Of a stretch of 64,000 nucleotides of DNA, positions 9,989-18,263 are shown one piece after another. Position numbers and translations under genes: made by a program. The notes beneath the pieces are model-generated. The model searched no databases and had not been told where the DNA came from. It worked only from the letters and a program-made list of their open reading frames with translations. The stretch lies in contig JAJTEH010000003.1 of assembly GCA_021298355.1 (NCBI GenBank), positions 62,001-126,000 on the forward strand, in the 5' to 3' direction. The stretch's first letter is position 1; each line of letters opens with the position of its first letter. The DNA is from Flammeovirgaceae bacterium (GTDB lineage: Bacteria > Bacteroidota > Bacteroidia > Cytophagales > Cyclobacteriaceae).

Positions 9989-10312
9989 TTAAGCGTCTTG
10001 GCGGTCTTCGTTTTCACCGCGTACTCTGAAGTTTAATTTGTTGTCAAAAAATTCTTCGATAGCTGTAGAAGTAGGTTTTGGCATACGCTCGTAAAACTTA
10101 GAGATTTCTATTTGCTCGCGGTTTTCGAAAACTTCTTCCAGATTGTCTACAGTGGTTGCAAACTCTGCTAATTTATTGTTTAGTTCTTCTTTAATGTTGG
10201 AGGCTATTTGTCTTGCTCTTTTAGAAATTACCACAACGGATTCGTATACGTTGTTTGTGGGTTCGATTAGTCTTTCTAAATCGCGGGTAATGATAGATGG
10301 ATTTGTGGCCAT
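9989..10312 (-). CDS. rpoZ: DNA-directed RNA polymerase omega (Rpb6-like) subunit
   Basis: 107-residue small RNA polymerase subunit of the omega/Rpb6 type. The N-terminal helix-forming part contains TNNVYESVVVISKRARQIA, which corresponds to the omega core that latches beta-prime; the acidic tail (ENEDRQDA) is usual in the phylum. It follows bamD after three bases on the same strand and is ended by a strong terminator at 9916-9968. The bamD-rpoZ-coaBC order is common in Bacteroidota. Confidence 0.88.
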   Translation of the reverse strand: MATNPSIITRDLERLIEPTNNVYESVVVISKRARQIASNIKEELNNKLAEFATTVDNLEEVFENREQIEISKFYERMPKPTSTAIEEFFDNKLNFRVRGENEDRQDA

Positions 10313-10315
10313 GGC

Positions 10316-11128
10316 TTATGAATTTACATTTTTAAGTTTTGATAATTGCAGTATGCTATCGGCATACATTTTTTCTAACGGATTTAAATATTTGCTTTTT
10401 GGGTATTTATCTAAATATTCGAGATAACGATCTACTACTTGCTGAAATCTTTCTTTTTGTTTGGTTGTAAAACTTTGCACAGCAAGTTTATAGGTTGATT
10501 CTATAGCCAGGTAGTCTGCTTCTTCGTGGTAATCGCTATCCGGGAAATTCTTTTTGAAATTATCGAATGCTGTTATGGCCGCTTTGTAAGAGCGTGTGCG
10601 GTAATATTGTTTGGCGTTTTCAAACCCTTTTTTCTCGAGTTTAGCTTGTATGGTATTGATTACATCTACGGCTTTATCATGATACGTGCTTTGCGGATAT
10701 CTGTTAAGAAAATCCTGCATCGAAACCATGGCATCTATGCTGGCTGTTTGATCTAACATTGGCCCTGGCGATGCCATAAATAAAGCATAAGCATGCATGT
10801 AACGGGCTTCTTCTACGCTTGCACTTCGGCCATAGGTAGTGTAAAATGTTTTGAAATATTCGGCAGCAAAAAGGTAATTTTTATCGTAGAACTGGCAGTA
10901 GCCCAGGTAAAACTGTACTTTCTCGCCTTCAGGTAAACCTCTTACTATGGGTAAAATCTGGTCGAACAAAACGGTTGCTCTGTAGTAATCTTTTTTCTCG
11001 AAATAGGTAAGTGCGGCTTCGTATTTTACGCGCCAATCTTCACTTTTCTCTATTTTTCTGAACTTACTACAGCCAAAAACCAGCCCAAGGGCTAAAAAAC
11101 CAATAAAAACCAATATACGGTTCTGCAT
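10316..11128 (-). CDS. bamD: Outer membrane protein assembly lipoprotein BamD
   Basis: 270-residue lipoprotein of the BAM complex that folds beta-barrel proteins into the outer membrane. The ATG at 11128 gives a lipoprotein signal (MQNRILVFIGFLALGLVFGC) with the lipidated cysteine at about 20. TPR-like repeats follow: WRVKYEAALTYFEKKDYYRA, YDKNYLFAAEYF and YKAAITAFDNFKKNFPDSDY. The longer frame to 11269 has no signal peptide and is rejected. A consensus promoter box lies seven bases upstream of the chosen start. Confidence 0.92.
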   Translation of the reverse strand: MQNRILVFIGFLALGLVFGCSKFRKIEKSEDWRVKYEAALTYFEKKDYYRATVLFDQILPIVRGLPEGEKVQFYLGYCQFYDKNYLFAAEYFKTFYTTYGRSASVEEARYMHAYALFMASPGPMLDQTASIDAMVSMQDFLNRYPQSTYHDKAVDVINTIQAKLEKKGFENAKQYYRTRSYKAAITAFDNFKKNFPDSDYHEEADYLAIESTYKLAVQSFTTKQKERFQQVVDRYLEYLDKYPKSKYLNPLEKMYADSILQLSKLKNVNS

Positions 11129-11135
11129 AAGCCTG

Positions 11136-11143
11136 CAAATATA
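11136..11143 (-). promoter_or_regulatory. TAnnTTTG promoter box of bamD
   Basis: The minus strand reads TATATTTG, an exact match to the Bacteroidota -7 consensus, ending seven bases before the bamD ATG. No clear TTTG-type -33 element was found at the expected distance, so strength is uncertain. Confidence 0.55.
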
Positions 11144-11281
11144 ATAGGTAGCGGATAGAAATGAAATTTTGAATTTCCTGAACAAGCGCATGGATACAAA
11201 AACGATAGATGCGTTGTTATGTTGTTTGTGCACGTGCACGTACGGTAAACGGTGGGGTATGCTGTACAAGTAGCAGCGAGG

Positions 11282-12832
11282 TTATTTCTTAACCACATTT
11301 TCTCTCTTAGGTCGTTTATCGGCCTGCCAGGTAAATCCTTTTAGTTTTTTGTCTCTTTCATTTAGCTCGTGCGGTGGAATAAAAAATGCTTCGGGTTTTA
11401 CGTAAGAGTGAAAGGTATCGAGTTTACCGTCTTTAAAACGAATAAGTATCGAACTGCAAATAATCTTATTCATGCCCATCATGGCTTTTGTTTTTTCATC
11501 GAGGGCGAAGTATAGGTTTTCTGCATTTCCGTTTACCTGTACTCTATCAATTTTTCTGTTTTTAAGTTCGGCAACCATTGTTCTGCCTTTTATCTGATTG
11601 TAATCGTTAATCACAGTATCTTCAGAAACTACAAATGCATTTGTTTTCAGAAAAATTCGTTTAATGGTATTATTTTCTATTTGCATGCTTACCGAGTCTG
11701 CCGACATTTGGTTGTCGTTGGTCCATAAAACAGGTTTTTTATAAAACACTAAAAGAGAATCGGCCAACCGGTATTCAAGGGAATCGGCAATGCCTTGCAA
11801 ATCTTTCTTGTAAATTTTTACATTGTTATAGGCTAAAACTCTTTTCTTTTTCGGATCGGTACTATCAATAGAAACTAAAGTATCGGCAGATAAAAAAAGT
11901 GTATCCCCTTCTTCTGTAATTTTTGCGAGATAAGCATTGTTGTAAACTTTGGCTATGTTTTGTAAGCGATAGGCATCTGATGCCTGGCCATAGATTATCA
12001 GGTTTTGTTCTTTCGATGTCATCACCACGTTACCACGCACACGGTATATTTTCTTTTGATCGTCTAAACTATATTGGTTACCGCTTATTTTATACGATGC
12101 ACTTTCGCCAGCGCCTTTTTGCAGATTCGATTTTTTTTCTTGTGTGTTGTATTGGCCTTCTTCGTACACAAACCGCGAACTATCTTTATCTATTACGGTA
12201 GTGGGTGTAACAAAGTAAATTATCTTACTGCCCGAGTTATACTGCAAGCTATCGGCATACATGCTGTAATCCGGATTAATAACAACAACTTCTTTTTTAA
12301 AAGCCGATAAGTTTGTGTTTAAGTTGTAATACCCTTTAAAACTGGTTAAGGTATTTACGCTGTCTACCAGTTTACCATTGTTAAAATAGTAGGCAATATT
12401 ACTTGGCCTATCGTAATCTAAGAAATCGGTATATAGGGTAGCCGTTGCCAGCTTGGTAAACACAACATTTTTCCGAAGTTTAGCTTTGCGCAGGTTGCCA
12501 TCGTACTCCAGGTTGGCTGCGGTTACTGTTACCGAGTCGCCTTCTGTTATTCTTATGCGGCCAAAAGCAGTAATGCTGTTTTTCTCTTTAAAAAAGTGTG
12601 CGCTATCGCAATAAATGGTGGTTTTATTTTGTGTAAATACAACGTTACCTAAAAGGCGTTCGTACTTTTCGGTATCGCGCACTCCGCGTTTTAGTTTATC
12701 GGCATGTTCTAGTTTTACTCTTTTTTGGGCTATTGTTGCTAGGGGTAGTACCAGCAACAGAACAACTAGTGCAACCGGTACACGATAGAGAGATAACCTA
12801 TTTTGTGTTTGTGAATAAAAACGCATAACCAT
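11282..12832 (-). CDS. OstA/LptA-like periplasmic protein
   Basis: 516 residues with an N-terminal signal segment (about 16-36, RVPVALVVLLLVLPLATIAQ). The rest is a run of beta-rich repeats typical of OstA/LptA jelly-roll proteins: GNVVFTQNKTTIYCDSAHFF, GRIRITEGDSVTVTAANLEYDG, GNVVMTSKEQNLIIYG and AYNNVKIYKKDLQGIADSLEY. Such proteins carry or bind lipopolysaccharide between membranes; a role in LPS export is inferred from the fold. It lies 153 bp upstream of bamD on the same strand and is divergent from tilS, consistent with an envelope-assembly neighbourhood. Confidence 0.85.
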   Translation of the reverse strand: MVMRFYSQTQNRLSLYRVPVALVVLLLVLPLATIAQKRVKLEHADKLKRGVRDTEKYERLLGNVVFTQNKTTIYCDSAHFFKEKNSITAFGRIRITEGDSVTVTAANLEYDGNLRKAKLRKNVVFTKLATATLYTDFLDYDRPSNIAYYFNNGKLVDSVNTLTSFKGYYNLNTNLSAFKKEVVVINPDYSMYADSLQYNSGSKIIYFVTPTTVIDKDSSRFVYEEGQYNTQEKKSNLQKGAGESASYKISGNQYSLDDQKKIYRVRGNVVMTSKEQNLIIYGQASDAYRLQNIAKVYNNAYLAKITEEGDTLFLSADTLVSIDSTDPKKKRVLAYNNVKIYKKDLQGIADSLEYRLADSLLVFYKKPVLWTNDNQMSADSVSMQIENNTIKRIFLKTNAFVVSEDTVINDYNQIKGRTMVAELKNRKIDRVQVNGNAENLYFALDEKTKAMMGMNKIICSSILIRFKDGKLDTFHSYVKPEAFFIPPHELNERDKKLKGFTWQADKRPKRENVVKK

Positions 12833-12865
12833 GGGCTTGCAAGCTACAACCTAAATTTGAAATGT

Positions 12866-12873
12866 TAATTTTG
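12866..12873 (+). promoter_or_regulatory. TAnnTTTG promoter box of tilS
   Basis: TAATTTTG exactly matches the Bacteroidota -7 box and ends four bases before the GTG start of tilS, implying a leaderless or nearly leaderless mRNA. A second match, TAAATTTG, lies at 12852-12859. A -33 element is not evident. Confidence 0.5.
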
Positions 12874-12877
12874 TGGC

Positions 12878-14209
12878 GTGTTAAAGCAATTTATAAGCCA
12901 TCTTCCAGAAATAACCGGCAATAATCCTGTGGCACAAAAATTTTTGCTGGCTGTAAGCGGTGGGGTAGACTCTATGGTGCTGGCACATTTGTTTTACCAA
13001 TCCGGATTACCCTTTGCAATAGCCCATGTAAACTTTCAGCTTAGAGGAGAAGAGTCGGTACGCGATGCGGCCTTTGTAAAAAATACCGCTGCAACGTGGC
13101 ATGTTCCTTACTTCGAAAAAACAGTTGATACCCGAAAGCACCAGCAAGAGCTTAAAACATCTCTTCAGCTAGCAGCCCGCGAGTTGCGCTACCAGTGGTT
13201 TTTTAAGCTCGCTAAAACCGAAAACTTCGATTGGGTTGTAACCGCACACCACATAAACGACCGTTTTGAAACGGCCATGCTCAACTTTATGCAAGGGGCC
13301 AGCCCCTACGCGCTAGCAGGAATAAGAGAAAAAAGCGGCATAGTAATCAGACCCTTATTAGGTTTTACCAAAGAAGAAATTGTAGCCTATGCCCAAGAAA
13401 ATACCATTGCCTGGCGCGAAGACAGCAGCAACGAAAAAAACGACTACACAAGAAACCAATTAAGAAATGAAGTACTGCCCGCCCTTTACAAATGGAAACC
13501 CCACTGGCAAAGTGCATTCGAGCGAACCATAACTAAAATAGAACACGAAGAAGCCTGTAAAGCATGGGCACTGGAAGAGTTTAAGAAACAATATGTAAAA
13601 CAAGACCCCGAGCTTTTGCAAATAAGCATAGCAGGCCTACAAGCCATGAGCAACGCAACGGCTATAGTATACGCTTTGCTTCACCCCTTCGGGTACAACT
13701 ACGACCAGTGCATGGCAATTGCCCAATCTAATTTATCAGCAAGCGGAAATAGTTTCGAAAGCCTTGCGTATAAACTAGTGGTAGACAGGCACTATCTATT
13801 TTTAAAAAAGAAAGAACTAACCGAAAACACCACTGCCCTAATCGAAAAACCAGAGGGCGAGTACCGTTTGGGCAAACAAAAGGTAACTGTAAAAGAAGTA
13901 AAGAAAGAAGCCGTTGTGTTTGCACCCAACCGCGCCTATTTCGATGCCGATAAAGTTGCATTTCCGTTGGTATGGCGCACGTGGCAAATGGCAGATAAGC
14001 TTAGGCCTTTTGGTATGTACGGAACAAAAAACGTAAGCGACATATTAATCGATTTAAAAACTCCGCAACCCGAAAAAGAAACACAAACCGTGTTAGCTAG
14101 TGCGGGCACAATTATATGGGTAGTAGGAAAACGCCAAAGCGAAGATTTCCGATTAACCGAAAGCACAAAAACAGCAATAGAAATAGAATTCAGCATAATA
14201 AATGACTAA
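12878..14209 (+). CDS. tilS: tRNA(Ile)-lysidine synthetase
   Basis: 443-residue N-type ATP pyrophosphatase that converts C34 of the CAU-anticodon tRNA(Ile) to lysidine. The PP-loop is LAVSGGVDSMVLAHL at about residues 24-38, followed by AHVNFQLRGEES and TAHHINDRFETAMLNF, all diagnostic. The C-terminal part (about 330-443) is the TilS substrate-binding domain with LRPFGMYGTKNVSDIL. The start is a GTG at 12878; an ATG 16 bp upstream is out of frame. It is divergent from the OstA-like gene and followed by mdh on the same strand after about 95 bp. Confidence 0.94.
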   Translation: MLKQFISHLPEITGNNPVAQKFLLAVSGGVDSMVLAHLFYQSGLPFAIAHVNFQLRGEESVRDAAFVKNTAATWHVPYFEKTVDTRKHQQELKTSLQLAARELRYQWFFKLAKTENFDWVVTAHHINDRFETAMLNFMQGASPYALAGIREKSGIVIRPLLGFTKEEIVAYAQENTIAWREDSSNEKNDYTRNQLRNEVLPALYKWKPHWQSAFERTITKIEHEEACKAWALEEFKKQYVKQDPELLQISIAGLQAMSNATAIVYALLHPFGYNYDQCMAIAQSNLSASGNSFESLAYKLVVDRHYLFLKKKELTENTTALIEKPEGEYRLGKQKVTVKEVKKEAVVFAPNRAYFDADKVAFPLVWRTWQMADKLRPFGMYGTKNVSDILIDLKTPQPEKETQTVLASAGTIIWVVGKRQSEDFRLTESTKTAIEIEFSIIND

Positions 14210-14305
14210 TATCTTTTTCTTTTGCCGATAGTCGTCCTAAATTCACGCGCCCAAATAAACAAAGCAAATCGGGCTATATCATTTTATAAACTAAACTCAA
14301 TCGAT

Positions 14306-15235
14306 ATGAAAGTTACTGTAGTTGGCGCTGGTAATGTGGGTGCTACCTGTGCAGATGTGTTGGCTTACCGCGAAGTAGCCAACGAAATTGTTTTGGTAGA
14401 CATAAAAGAAGGACTAGCCGAAGGCAAATCGCTTGACATCTGGCAAAAAGCGCCCATCGATTTGTACGATTCCCGAACGGTAGGCTCTACCAACGATTAT
14501 ACAAAAACAGCTAACTCCGATGTGGTGGTTATTACATCAGGCTTACCCCGCAAGCCCGGCATGAGCCGCGATGATCTGATCACAACCAACGCAGGCATTG
14601 TAAAAACAGTAACCGAAAACATAGTTAAGCACTCGCCTAACGCTATCATTATTGTGGTATCTAACCCGTTAGATGTAATGACGTACCAGGCGCATCTTAC
14701 CTCAAAATTTCCGCGCACCAAAGTAATGGGCATGGCCGGCATTTTAGATACCGCCCGTTACCGCGCCTTTTTAGCCGAAGCATTAAACGTATCGCCAAAA
14801 GATATACAAGCTATGTTATTAGGCGGCCATGGCGATACTATGGTGCCCCTGCCACGCTACACAACTGTTGCGGGCATTCCGGTAACAGAGTTAATTGATA
14901 GCGATAAACTCAATGCCATTTTAGAAAGAACCAAAGTAGGCGGAGGCGAGTTAGTAAAACTAATGGGCACATCGGCCTGGTACGCACCCGGTTCGGCAGC
15001 GGCACAAATGGTAGAAGCCATAGTAAAAGACCAACGCAGAGTGTTTCCGGTGTGTATTAAATTAGAAGGCGAGTATGGTATAACCGATTGCTATTTAGGC
15101 GTACCTGTAGTGCTAGGCAAAAACGGAATCGAGAAGATAATAGAATTAGATTTAAATGCCGATGAAAAAGCCTTGCTAGAATCTAGCCGCAAAGCCGTAC
15201 GCGAAGTAATGGATGTGTTAGAAAAATTAGGATAA
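14306..15235 (+). CDS. mdh: Malate dehydrogenase
   Basis: 309-residue LDH-like malate dehydrogenase of the TCA cycle. The Rossmann glycine motif VVGAGNVGATCADVL is at the N-terminus, the NAD ribose-binding aspartate follows in LVDIKEG, substrate arginines are in GLPRKPGMSRDDL, and the proton-relay histidine is in GGHGDTMVPL. The ATG at 14306 gives the canonical MKVTVVGAG start; the open frame to 14222 adds residues without homology. A strong terminator follows. It is the last housekeeping gene before the accessory island. Confidence 0.96.
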   Translation: MKVTVVGAGNVGATCADVLAYREVANEIVLVDIKEGLAEGKSLDIWQKAPIDLYDSRTVGSTNDYTKTANSDVVVITSGLPRKPGMSRDDLITTNAGIVKTVTENIVKHSPNAIIIVVSNPLDVMTYQAHLTSKFPRTKVMGMAGILDTARYRAFLAEALNVSPKDIQAMLLGGHGDTMVPLPRYTTVAGIPVTELIDSDKLNAILERTKVGGGELVKLMGTSAWYAPGSAAAQMVEAIVKDQRRVFPVCIKLEGEYGITDCYLGVPVVLGKNGIEKIIELDLNADEKALLESSRKAVREVMDVLEKLG

Positions 15236-15257
15236 TACTAGTGTACTTTATTGTTAG

Positions 15258-15288
15258 AAAGGTGGCCCACAAAGCCACCTTTTTTTGT
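15258..15288 (+). terminator. Rho-independent terminator after mdh
   Basis: AAAGGTGGC pairs with GCCACCTTT around a CCACAAA loop and is followed by a run of T. It lies 22 bases after the mdh stop. The following stretch to 15493 holds no recognisable gene, only a 16-codon ORF (15449-15499) that runs into the tandem array. Confidence 0.85.
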
Positions 15289-15493
15289 TGGCGGTGTTTG
15301 CGTGTAGGGTTGTATGTTACTTGCTGATGATTATTAGCTGTTGGAAAGGTATTGTTGAAATAAGACTTTAGATTTTTTTGATAACATACTGCTTGTTAAC
15401 ATTTGTGTAGTGGACCGTAGCTTCTCTTGCATGGATTAAGAACCTTATGAGAGGGATTATGAAGTACACATCCGAAAGAGAAGAGATGACGGT

Positions 15494-16018
15494 GTGAGTT
15501 TCGTGGATGCCAACGCGAGTTTCGGGAATGACAACGCGAGGTTCGTGGATGCCAACGTGAGTTTCGGGAATGCCAACGTGAGTTTCGGGAATGACATTGC
15601 GAGGTTCGTGAATGCCAACGTGAGTTTCGTGGATGACAACGCGAGTTTCGTGGATGACAACGCGAGTTTCGTGGATGCCAACGTGAGTTTCGGGAATGAC
15701 AACGTGAGTTTCGTGGATGACATCGCGAGTTTCGGGAATGACAACGCGAGTTTCGTGGATGCCAACGTGAGTTTCGTGAATGACAACGTGAGTTTCGTGA
15801 ATGACATCGCGGGTTTCGTGGATGACAACGCGAGTTTCGGGAATGCCAACGCGAGTTTCGTGGATGCCAACGCGAGTTTCGTGAATGACAACGCTAGCTT
15901 TCTTTTTTACATCGCTAGCTTTCTTTTTTACATCGCTAGCTTTCTTTTCTACATAGCTAACTTTCTTTTTTACATCGCTAACTTTCTTTTTTACATAGTT
16001 AGCTTTCTTTTTTAAACC
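15494..16018. repeat. 21-bp tandem array, 25 units (minisatellite 1)
   Basis: Twenty-five consecutive 21-bp units in unbroken register. Units 1-19 (15494-15892) follow the pattern gYgagKttcgKgRatg followed by McaWc, with two-state variation confined to a few positions (GCG/GTG, GTGG/GGGA/GTGA, GCC/GAC, AAC/ATC). Units 20-25 (15893-16018) switch abruptly to a T-rich version beginning GCTAGCTTTCTTTT while keeping the phase. Because 21 is a multiple of three, long ORFs exist on both strands (heptads such as NASFVDD on plus, STKLALA on minus), but there is no recognisable start region, domain or ribosome-binding site, so I do not call a protein. It marks the left edge of the cassette region. Confidence 0.95.
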
Positions 16019-16042
16019 TACTCAGAGTCACCAGTAGGGGAT

Positions 16043-16110
16043 AAAAAATTCAAAATTCAAAATTCAAAATTCAAAGTTCAAAATTGGAATTTGAAATTTG
16101 GAATTTTCCA
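16043..16110. repeat. AT-rich direct and inverted repeats
   Basis: Several 10-bp direct repeats of AAAATTCAAA are followed by their approximate complement (AATTTGAAATTTGGAATTTT), so the segment can fold into a long weak hairpin. A very similar AAATTTCAAATTTGAAATTT tract occurs at 30466-30505 at the other end of the accessory island. Function unknown. Confidence 0.7.
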
Positions 16111-16115
16111 AATCG

Positions 16116-16213
16116 CCAACCCTCAGCTACTTGTAAAAGTGTAAGATGTGTATTACTTTTATATAGGGCTCCAATAAAAATATCAGCAAGGAGTTGCTGA
16201 TGTAAACATGTTG
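16116..16213 (+). repeat. Type-2 array repeat, copy A
   Basis: About 98-bp element beginning CCAACCCTCAGCTACTTG, with an internal AGGGCTCC block, a hairpin of TCAGCAA and TTGCTGA arms, and ending exactly at the G|TT of the next cassette (GTTGTAGCTC at 16210). Other copies start at 17383, 19585, 21960 and 23478, and a truncated one at 25643. It behaves like a second attC family or a non-coding cassette end. Confidence 0.75.
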
Positions 16214-16227
16214 TAGCTCATGGGCTA

Positions 16228-16839
16228 ATGAAATTGACGACAATTATATTTTTAGTGATTTCAGTTTCAGTATTTGGTCAGCAAAATATTATACAGACTG
16301 ACTATTTATCTATTTCCGGACGACTGGAACTAAAAGGCAATGACCGAGTCTCAAAAAATAGGTTGGGACTGGTGACTAGTATTCGCCATAAGGACAGCAT
16401 TGAAACAAGACCATTTGACATTGCCGATGATGGACAATTCAAAATTGACAAATTAAACAGTGGTACATATAGATTGACGTTTAGAGTTAATAATGACTAT
16501 GTAACAATTGACACCGTAGTGACAATATCAAGTGAAAGTTTGTCAGAATTACAATTAAAACTATTTAAGAAACCTTGTGACTATGATGCACTCAGAGATA
16601 TTAATGATAGCAAATTAAAAATACTTATATCTAGTGGGACGAGCCCAAGAATTAACAACAAAGGAGACAATGCTTTTGAAAGGAAGTTTGAAATTAAGTA
16701 TGTTGTGTTGGGAGACTCGCAACCGGAAAGTTGGAATTGCCTAAAAAAATACAATGATACTGTTTACGAATTCCTCGATAAAAAATGCGGTAAGAGGTGG
16801 AGAAAAACAGTTCGTGATGATGCTATCGGACTAAAATAG
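16228..16839 (+). CDS. Exported hypothetical protein with carboxypeptidase-regulatory-like domain (cassette gene)
   Basis: 203 residues with a signal peptide (MKLTTIIFLVISVSVFGQ). Residues about 25-115 look like a small beta-sandwich of the carboxypeptidase-regulatory/CnaB type: SISGRLELKGN, FDIADDGQFKIDKLNSGTYRLTF. The C-terminal third (FERKFEIKYVVLGDSQ, then YNDTVYEFLDKKCGKRWRK) is a pattern I associate with uncharacterised Bacteroidota proteins; no catalytic motif is seen. It is the first gene of the array, bounded by GTTGTAGCTC upstream and GAGCTATAAC downstream (9 of 10 complementary). Function unknown. Confidence 0.75.
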   Translation: MKLTTIIFLVISVSVFGQQNIIQTDYLSISGRLELKGNDRVSKNRLGLVTSIRHKDSIETRPFDIADDGQFKIDKLNSGTYRLTFRVNNDYVTIDTVVTISSESLSELQLKLFKKPCDYDALRDINDSKLKILISSGTSPRINNKGDNAFERKFEIKYVVLGDSQPESWNCLKKYNDTVYEFLDKKCGKRWRKTVRDDAIGLK

Positions 16840-16856
16840 ATTCGATTGAAGCGCAC

Positions 16857-16947
16857 GAGCTATAACAACCTGTATGTACAATGGCTTCCAAAATATTTTT
16901 AACTTTAACTAACCAACTAGCCACTGCACATACACACAAAGTTGGTG
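16857..16947 (+). repeat. attC-like site 1
   Basis: Starts GAGCTATAAC. The arms are TGTATGTACAATGGCT (16871-16886) and AGCCACTGCACATACA (16919-16934), complementary at 14 of 16 positions with both mismatches T/C transitions. The right core is GTTGGTGGC at 16941. The loop contains AATATTTTTAACTTTAACT, nearly shared with site 2 at 20161. Confidence 0.8.
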
Positions 16948-17015
16948 GCAAGGCGGTGAACGAGTTAATAACCGACAATAAAGTAAATGACGACTGACAA
17001 TTAAAAATTAAAATA

Positions 17016-17225
17016 ATGACGACACTAATTATCGCGACCTATTTGACCTTAATGATAGCCCTAATTTTTTGGGCGTTGACAGACATTGCCTTTGCTAGAA
17101 AAATTAAAGAAAAAGGAATTTTGTTTTGGTGGATATTAATCTTATTAATGCCTGCTATCGGACCAATACTCTATTTTCAAAATAAGGACAAAAGAGAATT
17201 TAAACCAAAGTTTGACAAACATTGA
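17016..17225 (+). CDS. Small PLDc_N-type membrane protein (cassette gene)
   Basis: 69 residues with two hydrophobic segments (about 3-24 and 33-53). The sequence ALTDIAFARKIKEKGILFWW, then LMPAIGPILYFQNKDKR, closely follows the phospholipase D nuclease N-terminal (PLDc_N) domain, which occurs alone as a short two-helix membrane protein. It has no catalytic site and its role is not known. The cassette start is GTTGGTGGC at 16941; the predicted complementary GCCACCAAC was not found after the gene, so its own attC seems lost or replaced. Confidence 0.75.
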   Translation: MTTLIIATYLTLMIALIFWALTDIAFARKIKEKGILFWWILILLMPAIGPILYFQNKDKREFKPKFDKH

Positions 17226-17344
17226 AGTTTTGGCAACTGGACGAACAGTTCGACCTAGACTATTCATACAATGATTACTTGTGTGACGACAACAAATATT
17301 CAAGTGACCGAGCTTCGAGAATAAAATTAGGTCGACTGCCCTAA
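17219..17344 (+). pseudogene. Possible coding remnant out of frame with the PLDc_N gene
   Basis: An open frame of 41 codons overlaps the end of the PLDc_N gene and continues to a TAA inside the following palindrome. It begins TLKFWQLDEQF and includes DYSYNDYLCDDNKYSS. It has no ATG and could be a frameshifted extension, the tail of a lost cassette gene, or chance. The stop placement at the edge of the palindrome resembles that of other cassette genes here. Confidence 0.25.
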
Positions 17345-17470
17345 GCTGGCGCACGCGTGCCGCGTGTGCCATTTTCTTTTTAACTAACCCTCAGCTATTT
17401 GTAAAAGTGTAAAGTGTGTACTAAATTTATTCGGGCTCTTAAAAGAAATCTTGCTGATGGATTAGGAATA
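17345..17470 (+). repeat. GC-rich palindrome plus degenerate type-2 repeat, copy B
   Basis: GGCGCACGCG (17348-17357) pairs with CGCGTGTGCC (17361-17370) across a 3-base loop with one mismatch. A type-2 repeat then begins ACTAACCCTCAGCTATTTG at 17383, but its right half has decayed: the AGGGCTCC block reads CGGGCTCT and the terminal hairpin is broken. No clear G|TT cassette start follows. Confidence 0.65.
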
Positions 17471-17495
17471 AAAACCTCAGCGATAACTTTACACT

Positions 17496-18113
17496 ATGAA
17501 GAAAGTAATTCTATCATTCCTTTTAATATCAATTACGATAATAATAATTGGAATATTCAAATCTTGTTGTAATCCTAGTGCTATTAACTACCGACTAATT
17601 GCAATAAATGGAAAGGTTGAAAAAATTATAGGTTCGGAAGAGTTAAATTATAATAATGAAGAAATCTATCTGACTGAGAAATACAATCCTTTACTGGGTG
17701 CAATACCTTTTGATAGCGTAGGAATTGTTATTAACATGGATATAGAAAAGTATACGTATAACAAAACGGGAGACGTGCTTAATCCTGCAATTGCCTGTAG
17801 CCCAAATGAGAATTACGAATTTTTAAAAGATTTAATAATTACTACAGATAATGATTACAATAGTTCTTTTCCTAAAGGGGAAGATTTAAAACAATTAATA
17901 TCTATACGATCTAGTTTAATTAATCAATATCGGGTAAAAGGAGAATCGGCAGAGGATTTTCTTAAGATTTCAGGAATAGGCGATGAAAGTTTTTTCTTAA
18001 CCTTTAAAGAACCACCCGATCAAGAATTTACATATAATTTTAGCATAAAATTCATTCTTGTGGATGGACGAGAATATTCAACAGTTATTGAGAACATTGC
18101 CATAAGTCAATAA
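17496..18113 (+). CDS. Hypothetical lipoprotein (cassette gene)
   Basis: 205 residues with a strongly hydrophobic N-terminus (about 3-20) ending in KSCCNPSAINY, so a lipoprotein anchored through one of the two cysteines is likely. The body has repeated beta-strand-like segments (INYRLIAINGKVEKIIG, FDSVGIVINMDIEKY) and FTYNFSIKFILVDGREYST near the C-terminus. It recalls DUF5034-type Bacteroidota lipoproteins, but I am not confident of that. 150 bases separate it from the next gene without an attC-like site, so the two may form one cassette. Confidence 0.6.
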   Translation: MKKVILSFLLISITIIIIGIFKSCCNPSAINYRLIAINGKVEKIIGSEELNYNNEEIYLTEKYNPLLGAIPFDSVGIVINMDIEKYTYNKTGDVLNPAIACSPNENYEFLKDLIITTDNDYNSSFPKGEDLKQLISIRSSLINQYRVKGESAEDFLKISGIGDESFFLTFKEPPDQEFTYNFSIKFILVDGREYSTVIENIAISQ

Positions 18114-18263
18114 CGTAAATCTAACTTAATTACTGATTATCTATTTATTGCCCTTTAAATCTCAAATAAAGAATCAATGTTACGTAGTAAATTTTATTGT
18201 ATACTACAGTATCCTAAAAATCAAATCTTAAATTTGAAAATCTATACTAACAAAAGATTATTT

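Noticed and set aside
14222-14305. N-terminal extension of malate dehydrogenase
   Set aside because: The family begins with MKVTVVGAG; the extra residues look like untranslated leader.
15494-16018. Tandem array read as a CRISPR array
   Set aside because: Units are contiguous 21-mers with no spacers of unique sequence, and no cas gene is near.
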